From positions 1 through 64,000 of the forward strand of contig BQMF02000225.1 in the NCBI GenBank assembly GCA_027922465.2: a DNA stretch of 64,000 nt. The letters are read 5' to 3'. This DNA comes from Turritopsis dohrnii. Its lineage: Eukaryota; Cnidaria; Hydrozoa; Anthoathecata; Oceaniidae. This document shows, one piece after another, positions 1 through 13,700 of this stretch. Both the position numbers and the translations under genes were made by a program. Positions within the stretch are counted from its first letter, which is position 1; each line of letters begins with the position of its first letter. The notes under the pieces are model-generated. The model searched no databases. It saw nothing but the letters and a program-made list of their open reading frames with translations, and was not told the origin of the DNA.

Positions 1-244
1 AAGCATTTGATTTAAGTTTGTTATTGATTAAAGTTCTTTTATTCAAATAGGCATATTCAAACACATTTTCTCAATGAATCTAAATGGAAACAAAAACTTT
101 TCATTATGCTAATATCAATCTTTCGAAACAAAAAAATATTATTTCAAAAAAAATTTTCAAATCCACAGGAAGAGTTCTGTTAGTTTCATTGAACTTTCAC
201 CAGTCTAAATGTTAAACGTTTCAACAAGCAACAAGAAAACGTAC

Positions 245-1756
245 ACATTTATTATTATCCACCACGTAATCTACAATTGTACATGCCACGGCAGCGTAGC
301 TTTTTGCCAGCTCTGTCAACAAAAGCAGAATGATGGTTTGCGACAACAGCGGCTGATCGGCCTTTTCAGTTGACGAACAAACAGGGCTGGCTTCTGATTC
401 ACTGTTGATTAAGGAATTCACTGCTAAAAAGAAGTTAACATAGCTTAGTTAATTCATATGAAATTGCAACAACAATCAAGTTTGCATAGTTCTTTCAAAT
501 TAATTTGTACAATTTGAGTGAGGATAAATTACCAATAGAACATATTTCTCAACAAGATTCTATTGGAGGACAGCAGACTTTAGTTTTTCTTGAGATTGGA
601 TTTTTTTCTTTTTCTATTCTCAACACTGAATCAGATAAAGGACTTATTCAGCCTGAGTATTGTTCTCTGATTTAATTTCTCCTAACTAACCAAGAAGAGG
701 GCTTGAACTTTAACAAGCCATTCTTTATTGAAATACACTTGTTTTATGATTCTAATTCATTTTTCCCAACCTAATCTAATTTACTGTCAAAGATCAAACA
801 TCAGAATTCACTGATTTTTCCAGGTTTTCCTTGACTTTAGCCAAAGTTTTCCAAGTTTTCCAGGTTGCATATGAATCCTATTTACCACTTATACAGAAGG
901 TGTACTAACAGTGAGGGTGCTATCAAGACCTCAACACAATAACCACAGATTCAACGCTGATAGAGATAAACTCCAAGTTATTCGTTGACGTTGTAACTAC
1001 TCACCTGACATTTCATCTTCATCAATGTGTTCACCAGTCAAGCGTCGTACTAAAGTCGCTTGTGGAGTAGTGACCTTGGCTTCAACTTTCTTTTTGTCAG
1101 TTTTTTTACCAGCAGTCGTTGTACTTGCTGCTCCGATGCTTTTCTCTTTTGCTGTTTGAATTTCCGCTTCACAAAAATGTCGTTCTACTAAGGTTTTCAG
1201 TAACAGATGGACAAGCTTCTCCATTTCCTTGTGTGCAACAACAATTCCACTTAAACCGAGAGTTTTTAATTCCAATGGAATCTTGACTATCTGTGCAGCG
1301 TTAGGTGGAATAACCTCTTCAAGTTGTCCTCTCCGAGCACTAGGAAGGGCTAACCGGAACACCTTACAAATAGTTTCTTTATAAAGATTTGAATCTCGAC
1401 ATGCTATCGAGCCCAAAGCACGCAATAGATAGTGTAGTTCTTTAGCACCGAGAGAGTTCTGTCCGACACCACAGGATAAATTTGGCACGCCTTTATTACC
1501 TGCAACAGCCACAGCCCTTTCAACAGCAAGTTTCAACGTTTCCTGGTCCTCGACAACATGCCGCAACAAAAGCGTAATCAAAGGCATCACTCCTGGAAAA
1601 CCAGAGTGTTCTTTTAAATCTAACAAGTTCTCCACACCACGCAGTTCAGCAAAATAGCGAGATATGGCAAAGTCTCTAGTTAAACGAAACGACAGTCGAA
1701 TGACAGCATTTAGAGTGGACGAGTTAACTGGGAAACCAATCAATTGAACAGCATTC
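245..1756 (-). other. HUWE1: HUWE1 last two exons in window
   Basis: Exon 1005-1756 (752 nt, the longest) encodes the helical segment after WWE, including [23 protein letters not shown] and [16 protein letters not shown], then a Lys/Thr-rich linker. Exon 245-420 encodes [22 protein letters not shown], matching the human LRLLAELVRSYVGIATLI region. Its acceptor is TAGCAG, a tandem NAGNAG site whose two choices differ by one codon. Its donor is less sure: GTACGT at 239-244 is preferred. Positions 1-244 hold no further exon that I can identify. Confidence 0.8.
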
Positions 1757-4700
1757 CTACAAGGGGAAAACAGTAAGTTAACCTCAAACAAAACATCTCA
1801 TAATTGTCTAATTAAATCGCAAAACGTTTGCATTAGTTTTCCTCGAGTTTTCAGTGTTTTTCAACTGTTTTCACTGAGTTCGGCATTTTGAAAGCCATCA
1901 TTGAAAAAGAATTATTGTTGACAAATGGTGAAATTAAGAAGAGTTCTCACTCAATTATCAGTTCCTTTTGAAACTGCAATAGACCATCCACTTGTTCATA
2001 CTGCTGATCAGAATCTACAACAGACAGTAAATATTAGTGACCAAAAATTATGATGCAATTATTACACATCATACGACCAGGAGCTTATATATTACTAACT
2101 AACAACAATTGATAAGTTAGTTAAAGTCTTTTTTAGAAATACATTGAAGCAATAATGTCGGTCAAAAAACATTGCATTTGGAAATATCTATCTGAAGTCA
2201 TTGTGTTTTTATAAATTTCCCTAAAGCTAACAAAACAACCATGTGCACTAAAAATCTAACGTGAAATGCAAAGCTTTGGAACCAGAAAGTATCTGTTTAC
2301 ATTTTTCAAATAAGAAATGTAACTTATTTCTTTCCTAGTTTGATAGTGTGGCCCTTCATATTTCGACATGCTTTTCTTAGATTGTTAAGGATCCAGAAAT
2401 CATTTGTTGCGAGATGTGCAAAACAATGATGCCCTTGTTTAAGCTTCGACGTGAACTGCGGACTAATTAATGGTACAATTTGATATTGACGGTACGTTGA
2501 ACTTATTACGTTTTTAATAAAATGGTTTTAAATGTTCACCTTATACAATATTAGATGACATCCCAAATACTAATCCCCCAAAGCCCATTAGCTGAGTTCC
2601 TTATAATAAAATGCTCAAAGAGATAACAAGATCTGACCTTCGCCCTTTTTATCAACATCCATTTTATCTTTGCCAGTCTCCAGTTTCCTTTTAATAGCCT
2701 TCATACTGGTCTTGCTTAGCTTACGGAGCTCTAGCTCTTTCCCGGACTCCACATTTCGATGGACAGAACTTTCACCAGTGTCGGACGTTGTTGGACTTCC
2801 TTGCATCACATTGAGCATAATGGCCTCCTGTTGCCTGTGTCTTCATTGACCTGAAATTTCATCAAACATGTTGAACATTCTTTGCCACAGCCATGATACA
2901 TGATCCAACTTGTATGATCATTATGGCGTATATCAAATTATTAAAGAGAAAGAGCAGCTCAAAGGTAGATGCCATGAAGAGTGGATACAACAGAAATGAA
3001 AACTTAGTTCACAACCTTCATAGTTGTATCGCCAAATTGTTATCACATTTGTCAAATAGCACAGGTTATTACCTGAACGAGAGTCCTAAAGAAAACCATG
3101 TATCTTCTTCTACCAGCAGAAAATCTACAAAAAATAGAAAAATAAGATTAATTAAAAAAATAAATTACTTAGAGAAAACTTTCTGGTCTCATTCAATTAG
3201 AGGGAAGACAGGTTCAGAACAATCGCTTGCCAACGGTGAGATCAGTAGGATGCGAGATAATAGATCTCAAGCAAACTCACTCAGACTCGGCCTAATATGT
3301 CATCCTAACCTGTACAACAACAAAAACATATACACAGGACAAGAAAAATAACCACCAGCAAAATTAAAGAACTCGGTATGCTGTTGTAAAATTCCTGCCT
3401 ACCGAACAGTGGATTCGCCTGCATGATAAGCCGTATCGATTGACGTGTTGTTATAATACTATAGTTGCACCATCGTCCACTCCGATCGTCAAACCATTTC
3501 CACGTGTGACTACATTCCTACAAAGAATTGGTGAGTATAAAAGAAATACTTTTGTTGATACAATCATCAACAACAGTAAACGGTAAACAAAAACACCAAA
3601 TTTAACACATACCTGATTTTTTTGCCTTTCCCAAAACAAAGCAGCCCTCTCATAGTGATCGAATATCAGCAGCAATGGAGCAAGGAAGCTGAAATGTAAA
3701 GGTGATGACATCAAACAATATTATTATAATCACCCGAAAGTTTAACTAACAGTTTTAACACAAACTGGCAGGAGACTTCTCTTGTCATTATACAATCATT
3801 ATAATCATTTGAAAGTGGAAAACATTGCATACAAGACATTCTAAGGACTAACTTTGGTGTTGGAACTTCTGTTTCTCGTTCTTTACCTCCAGCAATGCTG
3901 AGGCTCACATAATGTTTCAACAAATTGGTTGTGCATTCCAAAAGATTGATTAAGTCAACAAAGCAACCTCGATTTTGTAATGCACTAGCACAGGTGTTTT
4001 CTATGTCCTGTAAATAGCATTTAAATTGGCATTTAAAAACATGTTAAGGAGTCCTGCAAAAAGATCTGCGGAAATACACAGTTTACCTGAAACATAAGGA
4101 GATACAAATGCAACCGAGTTGTCAAGGTAACAGCTTCTCTGCCATTGCACAAATACTTAACCACTTCTTCAATGCTGGTCAGATCTTGCGATTCAGTTAC
4201 CTGACCTGATACCGTCTAGGATAGTTTCAGCTGAAGCTGTGATATCTGAAATAATTGTCATTTAGCATGTTCGATAAAGTGAAGAACCAGATCGCCGGGC
4301 CATCGCTAACAAACAGGTCGCAAACGGTGTGGACTGCACTCGGAATGCAGTGAAACTAACTCAAACAACCAGTTACTATATCATGAGAACTATTCGTAAT
4401 AGCTTCGCTAAAATCCTCTAATTGCTCAACTGTCACAGGTGACAATGTCCTCGTCACTAAATGAATCTTGCTTTTTGGATCTTTCGTTGACTTGTCGTCA
4501 CTCATAGGTATCTCCTAGATCAATAGAAATTTGAATGGGTTAAGAGAAACATGAAACAATTTGTTTACATTTATTTCTTACCTGTCCCATTCCTTGGCCT
4601 AATGACATGGCAATTGCTCGAATCATCATGTCTTCTTCAGACAAATCAACATCCATGCCAGACTGGAAGTAAATAAATAAATAAAAACTCATGCATAAAA

Positions 4701-7700
4701 ACTTGAGCATACATAATGAATATAATAAACAAGCATAGTTGTCCATGGAATGCAAGGGAGGGCAAGTAACATGTTTATTATAATGGTGAAAGAGCTGCTA
4801 CAAGGCTTTAATCTCCTTTCTCTTAGATCAGAACAAATACTCCTTGATTTTCTTCTCTAAAGTGGATAAATGTTGTGCCCTTTTCTTTATTTTTTTATCC
4901 TTATGTTTGTCATTATAATTATAGTTATGTTCTATATTAGGTGGCCCTCACCTCCGTTTAGTTTTGACTATTGTGAGGGTCTCCTAGCCACAGTGTATTT
5001 TTGTATAAGAATATTTACTGTTTACTGGCAAAATAAATAAATAAATGAAATTAGTAATTGATGAACATCGTTGACCAAACTGGGAGAGGGACAAAAAATT
5101 CAGAAATAAAATGGACAAACACACAATATCACTCGCATTAACACACTCTTATTTCAGCATAGTTTTTATAGTCATATTAATGCGTTTAACCTTACGACAT
5201 ACGACATAACGCGGAAGGTAACAAACATAGGAATTTTTAAATATTGTGATATGTAAATTTTAGATAACAACTTAGTACTTACACCACTACCACCATGTCC
5301 TGTGTGTAGCACTGGTGCAGGAACAGAAAGCAAATGATCTGTCGCAGTCTCCAAGTTGTTTCCTGTCTGTATTAAGGCATTACGAGCATGTTGTTGTGAA
5401 AAGCCCATATCCACTAACTGAAATTCAAAACAATAAAGAATTTAACTGTTGACAAACCAGATGGAAAATATCAAGCCAATTATACGAGTTGTCAATATCT
5501 GCATCCAGGAATACATCGGCAGTCATTATAAGAGTACCACTTAATAAATCTTATTAACACATTCTGGGTCTCACAGACCAGACGTTTTGATGTTGTTCTC
5601 ACGCAACATCCAATCGAGTTAATTAATTCCATGACAATACCACTGATAAAAGTAAATCAACTTCAAAATATCACTGGGGAATATAATAGATAACAACGAT
5701 TTAAAATTCTATATTTATTCAGCAGAAGCTTTTTGGACTACGTCCATCATCAGTGCATAAAAATACTGTATGAAAAAAACTTTTTCTCAATTTACAAGAA
5801 AGAAACTGGGAAACATGAAACAAAACAACAACCTGCTGCAAATATGCTTCGTTGACGTCTTCCTGTGGTGGCTGAAATGTGGTCGGCGCTGGGGTTTTCT
5901 GAATTTCTGATAAGAGACCATGTTTATCCTTTTTATCCCGATGTTTTTCTCGCTGTGACAGTTTCTGCTTCAATTCTTTTTCGCCACTGATGAGGTGACT
6001 TAGAATGTTTAGCATTCGGTCAGCAATTGTGTGACTGTCAGGATGTTCCAGTATTTTGTTTTTCCACAACATCATTATACTTTCAAACGCAAACTATGGC
6101 GAAAAGAAAAGGAAATCGTAAGATGAATTTCAATAATAACATTCAGGTGTTCCAAAAGCACCTAACAACTTTGTCCATGAGAAAAACTTTCTTTTGAAAA
6201 CTTAAATTTTAAAAACCTTGTGAATTCTTGCCAAATAGCTGACAGCATCAAACGGAACAAAACCAGGTACGGTGGAGGTAGTTGGCAATGCATGTGTTGA
6301 TTCGAAGACATACTTCGTGTTCACCATACGACTAATCAACCCTAACCACCCTTCTAAGAACTCTCTTATGCCGACTGCAAAAAAAAAAACAACATGGAAA
6401 TAACAGTTAAGTTAAAGACAAAAAAATTGTATAAAAGGCTTATTCAATACATATTCATTCTTTACTTTGAGTGTAAAATATTATCTACTGAAGAGAAATG
6501 ATAGTATGATAGTCATGATAGTATGCATTTGGAATTTTCAACTGTATCTTTAAACTACTAAGATTGATAACAAACAACCTAGTGGATTCCGACAAACAAT
6601 TTAATTTGAGCATCCATATGTATGTATGTAAACTCATCAGGTATGCATCAGTAATGAACTGACAGTAATCGGTGAACTTGAGAAATGAATAAATTTTACC
6701 TGCATTCTTTATCTCATCTTCGGTGCGATGACTCAGAAACTCCTTCAGCATCCATTGAAACCTTCTAAAAGGAACACGAGCAGAACATTAAAGATAGTGA
6801 ACATATGAAAGTCTCAGTGGTTTTCTACCAAGGAATCTTCTTGAGAGAACCAATCATTTGTTTATTGTTTTTGTTCGGTCCCTTAATATTAAACAGATGT
6901 TCATTCACAGACCATTTTTTTATTACGGTTCTATGTGAGGTGCATTCCTGACAACAGCAAAATGAAATCCTCGGTTTGAAAACACTCGGTTGTCTTTGTT
7001 GGTGATTAAGTGCTACACATGTGGTTATTAGCATTCATATTTTAGTCTGCCCTTATTGAGACCACCCATTTCAGTATACTATTATTCCAATTTTCGCCCT
7101 AGTAGACACACTTTGTGTCATTAGATTTCATGTCAAACATGCCTGTCCTTGTTGACAGTTGGTCCTTGTCGACCATAACAAGCTAGACGATTGTACCACA
7201 TGGATATTCCCCAGTTCCACCAACAAAATTGTTTTACCTATTGTATTCTAGCCCTGCCAGTTACTTATCTTAAAAAGAAAGATGTTTTATCTTATGCCAC
7301 ACCAGTGACAGCTTACTTGGTTGATTTTTGTCACAAAGAAATCACTACAAAGGAGTGCATTTCTATAGAAAAATATACACAATTTCAATGAAAATGTTCA
7401 TCGTCGTAGATGTTTTGAAAGGGGAAAAACTCCTTTCTCTTATACTTACTCAAACAGAGCATCCAAACCTCCACCATTCTCAAACTGCTGTAGCATCAAA
7501 TGATAAGGATTTTTAGAATTGTCAAAAAGCATTGGTGTTGCGAATCCGACTGAGCAGATGTAGAACGTTAACCTAGGTCAAGTAATGTTTATGTCATGAC
7601 AAACAAACAAACAAACAAGAAACATGAATGTGAGAGAACAAAAATAACACAAACTATAACAGTACCTGAGACGAGGCACTGGAATTTCGTCAGGACACTT

Positions 7701-10700
7701 CCAAGTCAACCCTTGAACGAGAAGTTTTGTTAAACGGGATGCAATCTGTCTGGCAGGCAAAGATGGTGCTGTTGGCTGGTTTGAATTATGGGGATGACGT
7801 CGTATACGCTGTCCTTGAGAGCCAACACATTGGTGAACTAGCAATCCAAACAGCTCAGCTAGTGCGCGACCAAGATGTGAGGAAGACGTTAACAACCACT
7901 TCAATAGTGTCAGGTAGTTGACGTCTTTTTTTAGTCCACCTTCAGTAGAGTCTGCAAGAAATAATGTGATATTAGTGTGATGAAATGTACATGAAAACAA
8001 ACTTGTAAAGAAGATAATCTTCACAGTTATATAAACAGAAATAAACGAGCAAATTAGAAAAATCAACATGAAACAGAATTAAAGGGGAGGAGAGGCGGAT
8101 CTAGCGTGTAGTCGACAACACAAATAAAACAGAATGATACAATAACATTACCAAGCAATTAACAGAATGAATGCCAACACAAGTCATTTTTAGTATATTA
8201 TGGAAAGCATGGCATCTCATTTTTCTCATACCATAACTATTTGAATTTAGTATCCACTTAACCAAAGAATATTCACGACTGTTTTCCCAAATCAACATTG
8301 ATTTTGATTAATACTCCTTCCAGTATTTCTCTTACCTATTTTCTCAAGTAAATCCATACCGTATCCACCATAATAATCCTGTTTCTCCAGTATTTCTGTC
8401 TCTCTTATGCAGCTCAAAAGACTAATCTTACGTCCCTATCATTTTAAATCTTTGACTTTAAAATTTTGCTGAAAAGATTTAGCCTTACCCTACGATAATT
8501 TCAGTTATCTTTTACACTATGAATTCTGAGACCTTTTTATTTGAAAACAATACTAACACTATTGACATACGTTCAATATAACCTGCATCTTAAATATTCT
8601 CTAGTAAACCTCCCTTTATTTTATAAATTGAAGTTATGTAGTGAAATTATAGGTAGAAATTATGACGTGACTGTAACAGTGTTAATCACTCCTCTCTGAT
8701 TAGCATTCAGCAAGAGAGTAAATGGGGGCTCCTTCGCATGACCCTTATTGATAACAGTACCTTAAGGGACTGAAGAGGCTATCCTAAGAGAGTGAGCATG
8801 TTATGGTAACTACTATTCCAGTTTACCACGCTCTTGTAATCAATCACTCAGTCCTTACACAATCCATTCATTCATATCGATGGCCAGGACATTGCTCTTA
8901 TTTTGCAAAGAATTTTACAATATCATCTACTAAGTATAATCACTCACATTCAAATCATCATTAACACACTCTTATTTCAGCATAGTTTTTATAGTCATAT
9001 TAATGCGTTAAACAACATAACGTGTAATTTCGCATTTTAAAATGACTCACCTCCGTCTTTTAATGAGTAATCTTTGATATTTAATTTCTTTAGATCTTCC
9101 TCGGCAAAAGAGAGATCCTCACCACCGCTAGTATTTGGTGTGCACAACGTCAATAAAATACTGCTCTCCCACACAAGCCTTGTGTATAATTTACACAGCT
9201 TTTCTACCACATTAATTCCAAGATCAGAGCCCCATTGTTGGATGGACATCGTCCGAACATCCGACTGAAATAAATCCAAGAAGTTGTGTGTAAGTAAAAT
9301 TCACTACTATAATATTATTGAAAGCATTTAAAATTTCCATCATACAGACATCTGGGAAAGACCATTACATCCTACCGAGTGGAAAAACCTTTTACAAGTC
9401 ACTGCAAAGGAGTACATTTCCATAGAAACAAACATACATGCTATTTCAAAATGTAAATGCTCTTCATTGTAGTCTCGGTTAAGCTATTAACATCCTCTGA
9501 TTCTCTCATCAACAGTTACCATATCTAAAAGCATCTACTCACCAGAGCACCACGACTGATAAATACAAATGTATTGATGAAAGCATGTACTGCAGACATT
9601 AAGTGAACCAGAGGAGTTTTCCGAGCATCGTATAATGCTTGGAGAGGATCGTCAGCATTAGAAAGCTCCTTTAATAGAGCAGAACCAGTCATATTAGCTG
9701 ACGTATAATACGAGTCCACGTTATCGAGTAATGCTTCCAATTGTGTGAGTCCTTCTTTGAAGACTTTACTCTCCTGTGCTAACATCTACAAGAAAACCCA
9801 AAAGATTCAATATCACACATCAACAAGTTAAAACATTACACTTCAAGAAACTAGATCTATATTTGAAAATTTGTTGTCTCAATAAAAAATAAGGCTGCAA
9901 TTACCGCGATTGATTTACAGACTGGAGCGATTGACTGGCACGCAGGCATTAGTGGAAATTCCAAAGGGAAATTAGACATGTTCAATAGTCCATATAACGG
10001 CTTTAATCCATTCAACTGGACGAACTCGATGCAGTGATCATCAGTCCCATTATTGCTCAATATATTGTCCAAAAATTTAGTCTATAAGTTTTAAAAACAA
10101 AAATTTAAATACATATTAAAAATAGGAATTATATTTAGGTTCATATTTTAAAAGCACTTACCACATTCAAAACGTAGTCCAGCAGCGGAACAAATGTTTT
10201 CTCATCTTTTTGAGCAGACCTTTGAAGAAAGAAAGAATTGGGAAGAACCATTAGTAAACTCCAAAATAAAGTGAGCTGACATTTAGGAGTGGAATAAAAT
10301 ATTTAACAAATGCTGTGAAATAAACTGGGTACATTATATAATTGTAGGATAAAAGATACAAAACTAATAGAAAGCTTTTCTCTGTTCACATTTTATTTTC
10401 CATTTCAAAGATTTTCTAAACAAGTACTTAGGCACCCACTCTCGTTGAGTCAGCACTGACAAATTTCAAAAATATGATGGGTATTTAGACTTCAGATAAT
10501 TCACATAGATACTAGTTAGAATTTAGTAAGGCAAACTTACTTCTGTGCTTCACCACCAGCCGTTTTTTGATCGGATTTTCGTATGAGAAGGGCGCGGTAC
10601 TCTTCTTCATCGTCATCGGATATTGGATCTTCTGCGCTTGCTGATGTTGAACCTTCGGTATCACGCTGAAGAGCTCGGACTGATTTGATTTTGTCGGTTG

Positions 10701-13700
10701 GGTGAAATGCAATGATGTTTGGATCATGACCCATTTCACAAAGTTTTTCAAGCAGCTATACAAAAACAACAACAAATTCATTCTTGAAAAAAATTTAAAA
10801 CTTTGAACTTCAGTAGTACCAGGAAGACTTATATTGTATTAAAACAAAACTAGAAGTCATAATGGCCACAAAATCATGAAGGTTTGATAATTTTAAGAAA
10901 TCTCAATTGAAATTCGGATGGGTCTTCACTATCACCCATTTACCTTTATGATTGCCTTCATAGCATCAGTTTTGAGTGTCGGCTGATGCCTCATAAGTTC
11001 ATCCATGGCCGACCCAAGATGCATGGCAGTATCACCTTTAAAACACACAAAACATACATGCATGTTGATCTCTTGCATCGGATACATATCTTCAAATAAG
11101 GAGAAGAATTTGAACAGACTTTAACAAAATCAAAATACCGGTAGGATCTGAACTTCTTCGTCTCTTCATGGCTGGTAAATATTCAGGACTAATCAATATT
11201 CGAAACAATCGCTCGAACGGTTTACAGTTAACGAAGGCATCCAAACCACGAGTGTTTAGACATAATGCACTCAACGTATTTGGTAACGAAGCTAAGTTTT
11301 CCCGTGTTGCAGGTACCTACAAAAAAAATACAAAAACAAAACTTGCAAGCACGTTTTTTAGTTGAAATGACGGATGCAAAAGAATGTAAACAAAAAAGGG
11401 GACATTTCTTTGATTGTGGAGGTCAGTTATTAAAGATCTTAAATCTCTGTGTGGAGAATAACTTTAAAAATTGCTCAACCATGATCACAGTTCAGAAGAA
11501 AAAACTCTGAACTGAAGAGGCCAACATACAGTCAATCTGATTAGTTTCAATAACTGACATGTGTTGGGATATACATAACACTTTCATTTAAGCATGTGAA
11601 GGCATGCCTTTAGCCAGGACAAAAGTGTTGTCATGCAAACTGTGCCTTCTAAATTTATGAGAACAATTCACAACCAGGTGTGAAGACAACATTATTGATA
11701 TGTACCCTGGGAAATCAATGATAGTAATAACAAAACCTTGCCGTTACTTACATCTTTTATGATCAATGCTTTGAGCACAACCCACGTTAAACCGCTATCT
11801 TGTAGACTTGACAGAAGAGATGGTTCGTGGAAAATAAAGACAGTTATAACATCAGTGGCTGAATTAAAAAATATAGAAATAATAAATGTAGTTGCAGTAC
11901 AAAGTAACTTGCACTTTTGAAGACAAGGAATCTACAAAAACAAAATTAAAACATTGGCAAGACAACACTCATGCACTCATGAAAACAAAAGATGAAAGAA
12001 TAGCAAGCTTCAGGGTGAGCAACTACGTCTATTTACAGTGCGGTAGTACGGATCCAACAAGAGTTCTGATAACGAAACTGATTGTATTGTATGAAGTTTA
12101 ACTGTTTATTGACAGACAAGAAATCCACACAAACGGAATTAAAACATTGGCAAGACAACACAAGGAGAAAGTATAACTTAAATAATATTAGAACAAGGAA
12201 TGACAAAGAATGACAAGGAATGACAGCGTATAAGGTGCATCAGTACAGAATAAAATGTCATTAGTTGCTAGTAGATACATCAATTGGATTTTCTTGTCCA
12301 GAATTTAAAATGCCAGATTACTTATTATTGTTTATATTTAAAGCTACTGTTTTTAGCAAGCAATATCAATCTGTGAAAAAAATTTTTTTTTTTTTTACGG
12401 ACTGATACAGGTCAGATTTCGTAGCAGTAATCACTATTGGCCAACAAGAAACTGGTACTTGAAAGACAAATATTGTTTAAGCCTAAGTTTGTAAACCTCT
12501 TTCAGGTAATAACAAGTAAATCTACAGATAAGTGGCAATCGAACTTTGATCTCACCGAGAAGAAAGAGCAAAGCACCATAGTATTCAGCATTACTGATAA
12601 TCAGCTTCAGCGCATTTTGCAAGTTCTCGTCCATAAGTGATCTTGTATAGTCAGCAAACGCTGGATCTGGAATAGCTTTCTTTAGAAAGTTTAAGATGGA
12701 TTTTAAGAGGGCTGCTCTCTGTGGTAGGCATTGCATCTGCGTAGTAGATTTACTTTTGACAGCCTCATCTGATAAATAGTAATAAACAAACGAACAAGGA
12801 ATAAAGAAATAACAAAGGCATTCTAACCAAAATCAATGGAATTAACACGAAGGAATTCTACCTATCATTTCTACATCTTTGTTGGTTGAAGGGGATTCAC
12901 TCTCGAGAGGTGAGATACTTTCCACATGGTTCAGAGGTGATGCAAATGCATCTTGAGAATGATCAGAGTCTCCCTGTTCAGATACTGACATGTCTGGACT
13001 AGACACAAAAGAAAAATCGGACGAAAGCACTGGACCATGAAATTCGCTACATAATTTCACTTCGGACTAAAAAATAGAGAATGAGAGTAAATAATTATTT
13101 AATTATAATTATAAATATTATAATTATATTGTTTTCTAATAATATAGATTTTCAAGTACACAAATGTAATCTGATCAACAGATTGTCATCAATGTTAACT
13201 GCCATATAAATTTGAAGCCAGGGTCAAAATGTTACAGCTCATAAAAAATCACATAGTTATGCATGTAACCAATGAAACAGCCTTAATACTGAAACAATTT
13301 AAAGGCTTTACCTCCAGCCGTGTGACTAAAGCATTCAAACCATTGTGTGTCTGAAAGGCTGCCATATCTAAGTTTGTTATCAAGTCAATGACACGAACAG
13401 CACGGGTGACAAACTGAAAGATAAAATAAAAACTCTTTATCATGACAACATTATCGAAAACACTTAATCAATTATTATTTAAAGAACAACACAAGCAGAA
13501 TGTAGGGAAGCTCAAAGCTGTGTTGTGTAGTGGAGTGAAATTATTATGACAAACAGACTTATTTGTTTCTTTCACAAAAGCACAAAGTCAGACATTTGAC
13601 TTGTTCGTGGTACAAAATCTTAATTGGATAATACTTCTGTGTGAAATAACGTGATAATGTGAAAATGTGAAAGAAGCTTTTTGGCATAACCATCATCAGT

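Larger units (their letters stand above)
4582..5417 (-). other. HUWE1: HUWE1 UBA exon (5283-5417) and UIM exon (4582-4662)
   Basis: Exon 5283-5417 encodes a UBA domain: [20 protein letters not shown] with the MGF loop and a following ATDHLL helix. Exon 4582-4662 encodes a ubiquitin-interacting motif: acidic LSEEDMM, then [10 protein letters not shown], with the conserved Ala/Ser core. Both bind ubiquitin in the family. Both exons keep frame (135 and 81 nt) and have clean splice sites, so this part of the gene looks undamaged. Confidence 0.92.

Noticed and set aside
2893..3351. 152-codon plus-strand open frame
   Set aside because: It lies opposite HUWE1 intron sequence and exon 3073-3124, whose minus-strand translation is the conserved AGRRRY part of WWE with proper splice sites. 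No domain in the plus frame.
7727..7921. Plus-strand frame opposite HUWE1 exon 7666-7951
   Set aside because: Antisense shadow; the minus strand encodes the conserved [14 protein letters not shown] segment.
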